NCBI GenBank assembly: GCA_903857255.1
Contig: CAIODY010000085.1
Location: 1 to 42,862, forward strand
Direction: 5' to 3'
DNA: 42,862 bases
Source of the DNA: an uncultured bacterium
GTDB taxonomy: Bacteria > Bacteroidota > Bacteroidia > Chitinophagales > CAIODY01
The notes under the pieces are model-generated. The model was not told the DNA's origin. It saw nothing but the letters and a program-made list of their open reading frames with translations, and searched no databases. Position 1 is the stretch's first letter; the number at the start of each line of letters is the position of its first letter. Made by a program: the position numbers and the translations under genes. Below, in pieces: positions 12,501 to 24,500 of the stretch.

Positions 12501-15500
12501 AGTTGTGCCATTGCCCGTAACATTGGCTGATGGCGGATTTGTGCATGAGCAACTGACTGCAAAAGTAAATGGTGGAGTTGAAGTACAAATTGTACCTGTA
12601 TCTCTTGCCACTACATAGTGATTGCCCACATTCAAATTCGTAAACACGTTGGATAATTGGAACGAACCACCATCCACTGCATATTCCATAATCGCTACTG
12701 GTGTAACTGATGCGTTAACCGTTACATTGGCTGTAAAGCCTGTGCAAGAGCCTTGCACAACACTATTGATAACTGGAATGCCATATACTTTTACAATTTT
12801 ATTAGCAGTTGAAGTACAATTAGTAACGCTATTTTTAATTGTTAAATTAATAGTTTGATTACCACCAGTTGTAAATGTGAAATTGGTAATTGGCGAATTC
12901 AAATTACTTGGGCTTCCACCTGCCGAACTCCAAGCGTAAATTCCTGTTGGATAATTAGCCGTTGTGGTATCATAATAAGCACCATTCAACACACCAAAAC
13001 ATGCACTGCTCGGACCGCTGATAACCGCTACTGGCGGAGCTGGGTCGCTAATTACAAACGGACCAACCAATGTATTTGAAATACAATTATGAATTGAAAT
13101 TGCTACGTTGTTGTAAGTTCCTGCCGTTAAACCTGTAATTTCAAAATAACCGCCAGTTACAAAACCTGTGGTAGTTTGCGGCGCACCATTTTTGGTATAA
13201 GTGAAAATGAAATTCCCACTCGAAGGCGTAATCCCTATTAATATTAATTTTCCGTTTGAGCCACCGCAAGCAGTGGTGTTTACCAAGCTATCACCACCAA
13301 TGGTTGGCGGCGTTGGATTGCTCAAAGTTACTGTTGAAATTGGGCTGCTCGAACAACCATTTTGCGAAGCAGTAATATTAGTATAAGTGCCAGCGCACAA
13401 GCCAGTAATAACAACATTTCCTATTACGTTAGAATTAATTGTGGCTGATGCTGCACCACCCGAACCCACATAACTTACGGTATAGGCCTGTGACGGATTT
13501 AATCCTGTTAAAGTTATTTTTCCATCACAACTTCCACACGATGTTGGATTAGAGAATGTTGTGCCAGCGATAACTGGAATTGGATTAGTGGTTACTACAA
13601 AATTGCTGGTTGTAGGCACACATGGACCAGCGCCATCATTATCATTTGTTGTAAATGTGATGATAGTATTTTGAGTGCTGGTAATGGCTGGATTAGGCGT
13701 AAACACTGATGTACAGCCATTGCTACCACAATGTGTTGGGCTAATTGTTCCACCGCCACTGCTAATTGCCCAAGTGCCGCTATCGGCATTGGTTAAGTTG
13801 GCAACTAAAGTGATTGGTTGATTAGCACAAGTAGTATTATTACCATTGATGCTTACAGCTGGTGGCAATAAACATGCACAACTTATTGTAAACGTGAATG
13901 GTGCTGATGTACAAGTTGTTCCTTTAATTTGAACTTGTGCCGAATGTGTTCCATTGCCCACATTCGTAAACACATTTGACAATTGAAATGCGCCGCCATC
14001 AATAGCATACAACATGGTGTCGTTTGGTGCCACATTCGCATTCACGGTTGCAGTGGTAGTAAAGCCCACACATGCACCCAATGAAACATTATTTACCACT
14101 GGAATTCCTTTAACAACAACAGGTTTAGTGATACTGTTGGAACAAAGTGTAGTTGTATTATTTAGCACAACACCAACCGTTTGAGCACCTAACCCTGTGA
14201 AGTTAATAGTTGTTGATGCGGCATTTGGTGCAGTTGGTGTTCCACCCGTTGCACTCCATGAATAGCCGCAAGTGCTACAATTAGCAAGGCTTGTAACCGA
14301 ATATGGCGTTGGTGTTGTAGCTCCGTTACAAACTGGTGTTGGACCACTCACCGTTCCTGTTGGAATGGCTGGGTCGCTTAATGTTATCGGGCCAGCCAAA
14401 GTAGCTGATGTACAGCCATAATTAGTGATATTGAAATTAGCATAAGTACCTGCTGTTAAATTTGAAATGGTTAAAGTTCCTGCTGTTGCAGTAGCCACAA
14501 AGGTTTGCGGCGTTCCATTTTTGGTATAAGTAATCGTATAAGTACCATTTGGCGAAACATTGAATGTTATCGTTCCATCTTGTCCCAAACAAGTTGTTGG
14601 ATTGGTAGATGTATTCGATGCAATAGTTGGTGCTGGCGGATTACTTAATGTAATAGCGTTGAAAGCATTGCTGGTGCAGCCATTCAAGGTTACAGCAATG
14701 TTAGAATAATTGCCTACACACAAATTCGTTACTGTTATTTGTCCATTTGTATTGGATGAAATTAAAGTAGAAACCGAACCCGATGGACTTGTGAAAGTTA
14801 CCGTATAACCCGTGCTGGCATTCAATCCATAAATTGTAAACGAACCATTGCAACCACCACATGAAGTTGGATTGCTTCCTTTCACCGAATCAATTTTTGG
14901 TTGCGGATAGATGGTAATGTTTTGCACAGTTGATGAAGGCGTACAAGGACCAACACCATCAGGGTCGTTAGTAGTAATTTGAATTACTGCATTAATTGGC
15001 GAAGTGATATTAGTTGCAGGCGTATAAACTGTTGCACAACCGCCGCCAGAGCATGTTGTAGTGCTTAACGAACCGCCGCCGCTTACAATACTCCAAGTGC
15101 CGCTTGTAGCATTTACAAAACTTGCTGTTAAAATTACTTGTTGATATTGGCAAGTTGTATTATTGCTTGTAATCGTTGCTGATGGCGGATTTGAACAAGC
15201 ACAAGTTAATGTGAATGTAAATGGATTTGATGCACAAGTTGTGCCTACCACTCTTGCAGTAGCATAGTGATTGCCATTTGCCAAGCCTGGGAAAATGTTG
15301 GATGATTGATATGCACCACCATCAACCGAATATTCTAAAGTTGCATTTGGTGAAACGCTTGCATTAATAGTTGCTGATGAAGTGAAACCGATGCAAGCAC
15401 CTTGATTCACACCATTTACAACAGGAATTCCATTTACTGTTACTGATTGAGAAATGGTATTAACGCATGTTGTTGTGCCACTTGTAATCTGCACTTGAAC

Positions 15501-18500
15501 AGATTGTGTTCCTGTTGAATTAAATGTAAATAATGACGAATCGTTGTTTGGAGTTACCGCCAAACCGCCGCCACTGCTCCATACAAAGCTGCAACCGCTG
15601 CAATTTGATAATCCGCTGATTTTATAATATTGCGATGTTGTTGCGCCGTTGCAAACTGGCGAAGGACCAACCACAGTACCATTTGGAGGTGTTGGGTCGC
15701 TTAATGCAAATGTGCCAGCCAATGATGAACTACATCCCGATTTTGAAATAGAAATATTACCATAAGAACCAGCAGTTAAACCAGTGATGGTTAATGTAGT
15801 GCCAACTGTTGTAATAGTTGCCGTTTGCGGAACACTATTTTTGGTGTAAGAAACTAAATAAGTGCCAGCAGGTGTAACACCATTTATTCTGATACTTCCA
15901 TTGCTGCCCGAGCAAGTGGATGGATTAGTTAATGTAGCGGAAGTAAGTGTTGGCGTTGCATTTACAGTTACTGTAAAGAACGAAGTATCTGCATCACAAG
16001 GACCAGCACCATCAGGGTCATTCGATACAAATCGAATCACATTTACACCTGCAACTGCAGAACTAAATTGAGTTGTGCAACCACTTCCTGAACATGCTGA
16101 AACTGTGATTGAGCCACTACCGCTGGTTACAGCCCAAGTTCCCGATGAAGCATTGCTCAATGTTCCTGTTAAAGTAATTGGCGAATTAGTACATGTGGTG
16201 GTGCTTCCCGAAATATTGGCATTTGGTGGCAATGCACATGAGCAATTTACTGTAAAATTAAATGCCGATGAAACGCAGCTTGTGCCTACAACTCGTGCAT
16301 ACACGGTGTGTGCGCCGTTAGCAACTGATGCAAATGAATTATTGGATGACCATGCACCAGTAGTTGAATCTAATTGAAATTCCATCGCAGCTACTGGGCT
16401 TACTGCTGCATTCACAGTAATTGGCGCAGCAAAACCTACGCAAGCACCTTGTGTAATGCCGCTAATAGAAGGCACTCCAGACACACTCACTACTTTTGTG
16501 ATGATAGAAGTACATTGTGTAACACTGCTGGTTACTTGCACTTGAATAGTTAAATTACCAGTTGAATTAAATGTAAATGATGTTGGATTATTATTTGGTG
16601 ATGATGGCGTTCCATTTGTTGAACTCCAAACATATGAACAACCGCTGCAATTGCTCACCGTTGCTGAATAGAAGCCAGTTACAATGCCATTACAAGCATT
16701 TGACGAACCGCCAATTGTGCCGCTTGGCTTGGTTGGGTCACTAATTATAAACGGACCAGTTACTGGATTTGAAATACAACCATTGATTGAAATAACAAAG
16801 TTGTCGTAAGAACCTGCAACTAAATTCGGAATCGTAATACTTCCTGAAGATGCAGTGCCACTAACTGTTTGCGGATTTCCGTTAAATGTGTAAGTAATCG
16901 TGAAATTACCCGAAGCTGGTGTAATGCCCGATAATACAATGCTTCCATCCGAACCACCACAAGTAGATGTGTTATTTGGTGTAACAGTTGTAAACGCTGG
17001 CGGTGTTGGATTATTTAAAGTAATTGGTCCTTTCGATGCACTTGCACAGCCATTTAGCGTAGCCACAATATTGCTATAAGTGCCTGTGCATAAATTTGAA
17101 ACTGTAATTTGACCATTAACATTGCTTGTTATAAATGCTGATGCTGCGCCGCTTGGTCCAGTGTAGCTAATGGTATAACCTTGCGAAGCTAACAAACCAT
17201 TAATGGTAATTGAACCATTGCAACCGCCGCAAGTTGTAGGATTAGAGCCTGTTACAGTGGTAATTACTGGTTGCGGATTTACTACAATTGTATAAGTAGT
17301 TGATGCTGATGTACATGGTCCAAAGCCATCTGGGTCAAGCGTTGTGAAACCAATCGTTACAGTTCTTTGTGTGGTAATGCCTGTGGCAGGTGTGTAAGTG
17401 GTTGTGCAACCATTCGATGCACAAGCAGTTGTGCTCAATGAGCCACCACCGCTAATTACAGACCATGTTCCGCCGCTTACGTTGGTAAAATTACAAGTTA
17501 AAATAGCTGTCGAATTGCTACAAATAGTTGAATTATTGGCTGCAACGCTTGCTGTTGGCGGATTGGTACAAACGCAAACAATATTAAAGTTGAAAGCATT
17601 AGACGCACAAACTGTTCCCACCACTCTTGCATAAGCATTGTAAGTTCCATTTGCCAAGCTATTAAATACATTGCTCGATTGATAAGTAATTCCATCCAAC
17701 GAATATTCCAATGTTGCTGTTGGATTGATAGAAGCATTGATAGTTGCCGAAGCATTAAATCCTGTGCATGCACCTTGCGCCACACCATTGATAACTGGAA
17801 TTCCATCTACTAAAATAGTTTTGGTGATAGTGCTTGTACAATTTGTTACGCCATTTGTCATCACCACTTGCACCACTTGGTTGCCAGTTGTGTTAAATGT
17901 AAATTGAGTAGAATCGGCACTGGCTGCAAATGGCACACCGCCCAAGCTGCTCCAAGTATAGCTACAACTGTTGCAATTGGTAATGCTGCCTAAAATATAT
18001 TTTTGTGGGGTAATTGTTCCATTACAAGCCACCGCAGGACCAGTAATTACGCCACTTGGCGGCGTTGGGTCAACCAAAGTAATTGGTCCAGCCAATGGAT
18101 TTGAACCACAACCTGTTTGTGTGATTACAAAGTTAGCATACGAACCAGCTGTTAATCCTGTAATTATCAAAGTGCCCGATGATGCTACAAATGAACCCGA
18201 TTGTGGAATACTGTTTTTAGTATAAGTTACTGTGTAGCCACCGCTTGCAGGGCTAACCGCCAATGTAATTTTTCCATCATTGCCCGAGCATGTTGTTGGA
18301 TTAGAAGATGCACTAAATGCAACAGTTGGTGTTTGATTTACTACTAACGAATATTGAATGGTATCTTGCGAACATGGACCAGCACCATCTGGGTCGCTAG
18401 TGATGATTCTAATAACTTTTGTACCTGATGATGTTGGTGTATAAATAGTTGTACAACCGCTGCCAGTGCAGTTTGGCGCACTTAAAGTGCCACCGCCACT

Positions 18501-21500
18501 AACAATTGACCATGTAGCCGTTGCTGCATTGGTTAATGTAGCCGTTAATGTGGCTGTGCCATTGCTGCAAATAGGATTGTTGTTGGATGTAATAGAGGCC
18601 GATGCTGGTGTTGCACAATTACAATTTACTGTAAATGATGAACCTGCTGATGCACATGAAGTGCCCACAACTCTTGCTGTTACTGAATGGCTGCCATTTC
18701 CAACACCACTAAACACATTAGATGATTGATAAGCGCCACCATCTAAAGCATATTCTAAAGTAGCTAGCGGACTAACCGAAGCATTCACAGTAGCTGTGGT
18801 TGTAAATCCAACGCATGTACCTAAAGAAACGCTGTTCACTACTGGAACACCATTTACTGTTACATTTTGAGAAATTGTTGAAGAACAATTATTGCTCGAT
18901 GTAATAGTTACTTGTGCTGTTTGTGTGCCTGTTGATGTAAATGTAAATGTTGAAGTTGCAGCATTTGGTGTTGTTGCTGTTCCGTTTGATGAACTCCATA
19001 AATAAGAACCAGCCGTAAAATTGGTTAAACCAGTAATCGAATAAGCTGTTGTAACCACACCTTGACAAGCAGTTGATGGTCCCGAAACCGTTCCTGATGG
19101 TGGAGTTGGGTCAACTACTGTAAATGGACCAGCAGCAGTATTTGAGGTACAACCATTTAGTGTAACTACAATATTAGTATAAACTCCAGCTGTTAAATTT
19201 GGAATAGTTAAGTTCGTTCCAACCGCTGTTAATGTAGCCGTTTGAGGCACTCCATTTTTATTGTAGTTTACTGTAAATGTAGCATTGGCAGGTGTTACAC
19301 CAGCCACAATTACATAACCATCATTGCCTCCGCAAGTTGATGTATTGTGAGCAGTTGCGCTTGTTATCGTTGGAGTTTGATTTACTGTTATTGTTTTGGT
19401 AGTGGTAAATGGCAAACATGGACCAACACCATCGGGGTCGTTGGTTACAAATTGAATAGTTGCAGTGCCCGAAGTTGCGCCAGCAGTATAAGTTGTAGTG
19501 CAACCAGTTCCGCTACAAACAGTTGGCGAAACCGAGCCACCACCTGTTACACTCCAAGTTCCCGAAGTTGCGTTGGTGATGGTTGATGTTAATGTAATAG
19601 AAGAATTAGTACAAACCACCGCAGGACCAGTAATGGTAGCCGATGGATTATTTACGCAATGACAATTTACTGTAAATGAATAAGGACTTGAAGCGCAAGT
19701 TGTGCCTACAACCCTAACTGTTACTGTATGTGAACCATCAGCCACTGCTGTGAAAATGTTGGATGATTGGTAAGTGCCGCCATCTACTGAATATTCTAAT
19801 GCAGCTGATGGGCTTACAGAAGCATTTACCGTAACATCAGCTGCTGTGCCTGTACAAGCACTTTGCGAAACTGTTGATACTACTGGAATTCCATTTACCG
19901 TTACATTGTAAGATAAATTTGTAGTACAATTTGTAGTTGAATTGGTAATTGCCAAATTCACAGTTTGAGCTCCTAAGCTGCTGAATGTAAATGTTGAAGT
20001 AGTTGCATTTGCTGTTGTAGCCGAGCCACCAGTGCTACTCCATACATAATTACATGATGAGCAATTCAATAAATTATTCACAGAATAAGCCGTTGAAACT
20101 GCGCCATTACAAACTGAAGTTGGTCCTGTAATCGAACCTGATGGCGGAGTTGGGTCAACCAAAATAAATGAACCAAAAGCATTGGAAGGACAACCATTTT
20201 GCGTAATTACAAAATTAGCATAAGTGCCTGCCGTTAATCCTGAAATAACCAACGAGCCTGCGTTGGCAGTAGCTGTTGCACTTTGTGGCGAACCATTTTT
20301 AGTGTAAGAAATATTATAAGAACCAGTTGCTGGCACAACACCAGTTAAAGTTACAGAACCATTTGCACCGCTACAAGTTGTTGGGTTCGAGCCGCTACCA
20401 CCACCAATTGTAGGCGTTGGTGTAACATTAATAGTAAATATTGCTGTGTCGGGAATACAAGGACCAACACCATCTGGGTCATCAGTAATTATTCTAATTG
20501 TTTTAATGCCCGAAGTGCCTGCTGTTGGTGTATAAACTGTTGTGCAGCCACTTCCGCTACATGCAGTTGTACTCAATGAACCGCCACCACTCACAATCGC
20601 CCAAGTGCCAGTTGATGCATTATTAATGGTAGAAGTTAAAGTTACTGGTGTGTTGCTACAAGTTGCGCTATTACCCGAAATGCTTGCTGCTGGCGGTGCC
20701 GAACATGCGCAAGAAACCGAGAATGTAAATGTTGATGAAGTACAAGTAGTATTTAATACTTTAGCAGTAACGGTATGTGAACCATTTACAACTGCCAAGA
20801 AAACATTTGAATTTTGATAAGTGCCTCCATCTAAAGAATATTGTAAAGTAGCGGTTGGCGTTACACTGGCATTAATGGTTACATCAGCCGCATTGCCAAC
20901 GCAAGATGCTTGTGTAGCATTTGAAATAACAGGAATTCCATTTACCAAGAATGAACCATTGATAGTGCTTGAACAAGTTGTTGTAGTATTAGTAATGGTA
21001 ACTGAAACGGTTTGATTGCCTGATGAATTAAATGTGAAGCCTGTTGTTGCTGATGTTGGCGTAGCTGCTGTGCCACCTGTTGAACTCCATGAATAAGAAC
21101 ATGAAGAACAATTTAGCAAATTAGAAATACTAAATGCAGAAGTGGCAACACTTTGGCAAATACCTGTTGGTCCGCTAACTGTTCCTGTTGGAGCAGATGG
21201 GTCAGTAATTGTAAATGGTCCAGCCAATGTAGCCGATATACAACCATTTTGAGAAATTGTAAAGTTAGAATAAGTACCAGCCGTTAATCCTGAAATCACT
21301 AAATTAGTTCCGCTTGCTGTTGCCGTTGTACTTTGGCTTCCAACACTTGCTTTATTATATGTAACTGTAAATGTGCCACCAGCAGGTGTTACACCAGTTA
21401 AAGTAATCGAACCATTCGAGCCACCGCAAGTAGTTGTGTTAGCTACGGTTGCTCCAGTTACAGTTGGAATTGGATTTACTGTAATAGATTTTGTAGTTGT

Positions 21501-24500
21501 TGCAGCCACACAAGGACCAACGCCATCTGGGTCATTTGTAGTAATTGATATCACTGCTGTTCCTGCTGCGCCCGAAGTATATGTAGTTGTGCAACCATTT
21601 CCAGAACAAACTGTTGGGCTTAATGAGCCACCACCGCTTGTTACACTCCATGTACCACTTGTTGCATTAGCGATAGTTGAATTTAAAATAATTGTAGAGC
21701 CATTTGCACAAACCGAACTTGCTCCACCAATAGAAACTGTTGGAACTGCACCGCAAGTACAATTTACATTAAATGAAAATGCTGTTGAAGCACAAGTTGT
21801 ACCCACAACTCTTGCTGTAACTGTATGTGCGCCAGTTGGAACAGCCGATAAAACAGTTGACGATTGATATGTTCCGCCATCTAAAGAGTATTCTAAAGTA
21901 GCAGTTGGATTAACTGCTGCGTTGACTGTAACATCAGCCGCAGTGCCTACGCAGCTTGCTACTGAAACGCCCGATACAGTCGGAATACCAGTAACTGTAA
22001 CTGTTTTTGTTAATGTTGATGAACAATTAGATGAGTTGGTAATTACAACCGAAGCCGTTTGTGCGCCACCTTGTGTAAATGTAATATTTGTAGTGGCTGC
22101 TGTAGGTGTTGATGCTGAGCCACCATTAGAAGCTGACCAAGCATAAGTACAACTGCTGCAATTTGTTAAACCTGTGATAGAGTATGCTCCCAATGAAGCA
22201 TTTGCGCAACCAGTTGATGGTCCTGCAATTGTTCCAGTTGGTCCACTTGGGTCAGTTAAAACTATTGATGTATTGTTTTGTGATGAATTACAACCACCTT
22301 GTGCAATCACAAATGCAGTATAAATTCCAGCTCCCAAACCACTAATGGTAATTACACCACCAGTTGCCGTTGTTGTCAATGATTGATTAGCACCATTTTT
22401 TGTATAAGTTACCGTGTAAGAACCAGTTGATGGTGAAACACCTGAAATAGTAATTGAACCATTCGCTCCACCGCAAGTAGATGGGTTATTTCCACTTACT
22501 GAAGTAAAGGTAGGTGTTGGCAATACAGTTAACGCCTGTGATTTACTACCTGTACAACCTGTTGCAACATCTCTTGCTGTTAATGAATAAGTTACATTGG
22601 CAGAAATAGTTGGTGTAATTGTGCTTGTTGTTAAACCACCCGGACTCCATGACCATGTAAAATTATTTGAACCACCCGAAGCACTTCCTGTTAAAGTTAC
22701 AGCAGTTCCAGAACAAACATTCGTAGTGCTTGGTGTAATATTAACTGTAATAGCTGGGCAATTGAACAACACTAAATAATCTTCAATTTCACCATTGGCT
22801 TGGTCTTTTGTTGCAGATGGACGATTAGTAACAGAAGTATCTGTTGTTAATCGCAATCTTAAAAATGAAGTATCAGATGCTGATGTAATCGTAAAGCCCG
22901 ACCATGTTAAAGTAGCCGATGTAGCGCCATTAGGCACAGTAGCTGATGCCGATTCGCCAGCATCAAAAATTCCATTTCCATTAAAATCAATAAAGCCAAT
23001 CAACTTGGCAGAAACGCCAGTTGTATTTTTTACAGTGATGGATGGCGTAGTATAAGTTGTTGCCAAACGACTGATTGGAATTGATGTTCCGGCAATTCCA
23101 TCTTCATCATCAATGCCTGTGTTATCATCTACATTCGCCAACTTGCCTGGGTTTATAGGATGTTGGTCTTCGCCATCTATTAATGCCCCTATCAAAATAC
23201 TATTCACAATAAAACTTCTAGGTGTGCCATAAGATTTTGGCGCATCACCATATTCAAAATTCAACAACGATTTAATGTTCCATTCATACAATATATGCGA
23301 ATCATTGCTGGTATTTGATTTCACTGTATCAAATAATGGTGCAGTTATCCCTTGTGAAACACCACCAGAGCCTAATCCAATAAATTTAGGGCTAAAAGTA
23401 GATTGGCTATGCGATGTAGTTCCTACTATAATTGATGAATCGCCCATTACTTTAAACTGATTCGACCCCCTCGGAACACCTGTTGCACCTAAATAATCAT
23501 TTCCATTCCCACCAATATAAGTTGAGAAATAATTGGTTTTTAAATCAGCACCAATGGTAAAGAAAATCATGTCCCAACCACCAGCGTTGGCTGCGCTATA
23601 AAAAGAAGTTGGTCCAGTAGTTACATTTTTTGTTGGAAAATTAGTTGATTGCGATTCGCCATACATCATGGCTGCATAAGGCGTATAGGCTCTTAATGAA
23701 TTGCCCACATCATCACCACTGCCACCAATATAAGTTGCTTGCCATGTTCCAGAACCTCCTGTTCGTGGCACTTTACCAATAATCGCATCCCTCACACCGC
23801 CGAATGTATTTTGAAAACGAGTAGTTGCACTAGCACCTGTACCCAATGGAAAATCGCTACTGCATGAATATCCTGTGATTAAAAGTGTATCAAAAAATCC
23901 GATAGAAATTCCATAAAAAGATTCAGCAGCACCCAACGTAGAACCTGTACCAGCAGTAGAACCACCAATTTTACTTAACATACTAAATGCGCCACCAGCA
24001 GCCGGAATTACACCCACTACGCCATCTAAATCAGTTCCAATACTGCCTGAAGCCGCAGCATTAGTGATGTTCGGAAAAGTTGCACTGGCTGATTCACCTG
24101 TGAATGCAACACCACCATCGCTAAATACTTGCAAATCGTGCAATTCTTCATTGCCACTTCCTCCTACATAAGTTCCATAAGCCAACGTCTTGAAATTAGT
24201 AAATTTGGCAATATACATATCCCAACCACCACCATAAGTGCTTTGTGCTGCATTACCTATAAAACCAGAAGCAGTAATTGCACCTTCAACAGTTGCTCCT
24301 ACCACAAAATCTGTATTATTTAAAGCAACAAGCGTATAAACAGCTTCGTTGGAATTATAATCTGAATTGCCCGAAAGTATAGTTCCATTAACACTTCCAA
24401 CCAGTGTATAATATTTTAACGAACTGATAGTTGAAGCATCAAACACTGCCACAAAACCATCATAAGTGCCTCCTTGAAAAGCTGACAAAAGCGGAGTAGT

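Noticed and set aside
12160-12618. Open frame of 152 codons on the plus strand opposite the adhesin
   Set aside because: It is the antisense shadow of Thr/Val/Pro-rich repeats, recurs wherever the repeat recurs, and has no family motif or promoter.
17498-17806. Minus-strand frame of 102 codons inside the adhesin in another frame
   Set aside because: Overlaps the adhesin frame completely and has no recognisable features; a frame shadow of the repeat.
21373-21867. Open frame of 164 codons on the plus strand opposite the adhesin
   Set aside because: Same cause: low-complexity Pro/Val/Glu-rich translation opposite a repeat unit, inside a long real gene on the other strand.
10945-22520. Regular repeats considered as a CRISPR or satellite array
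   Set aside because: The period is about 1 kb, always a multiple of three, and the copies vary as protein modules do; there are no short identical repeats with unique spacers.
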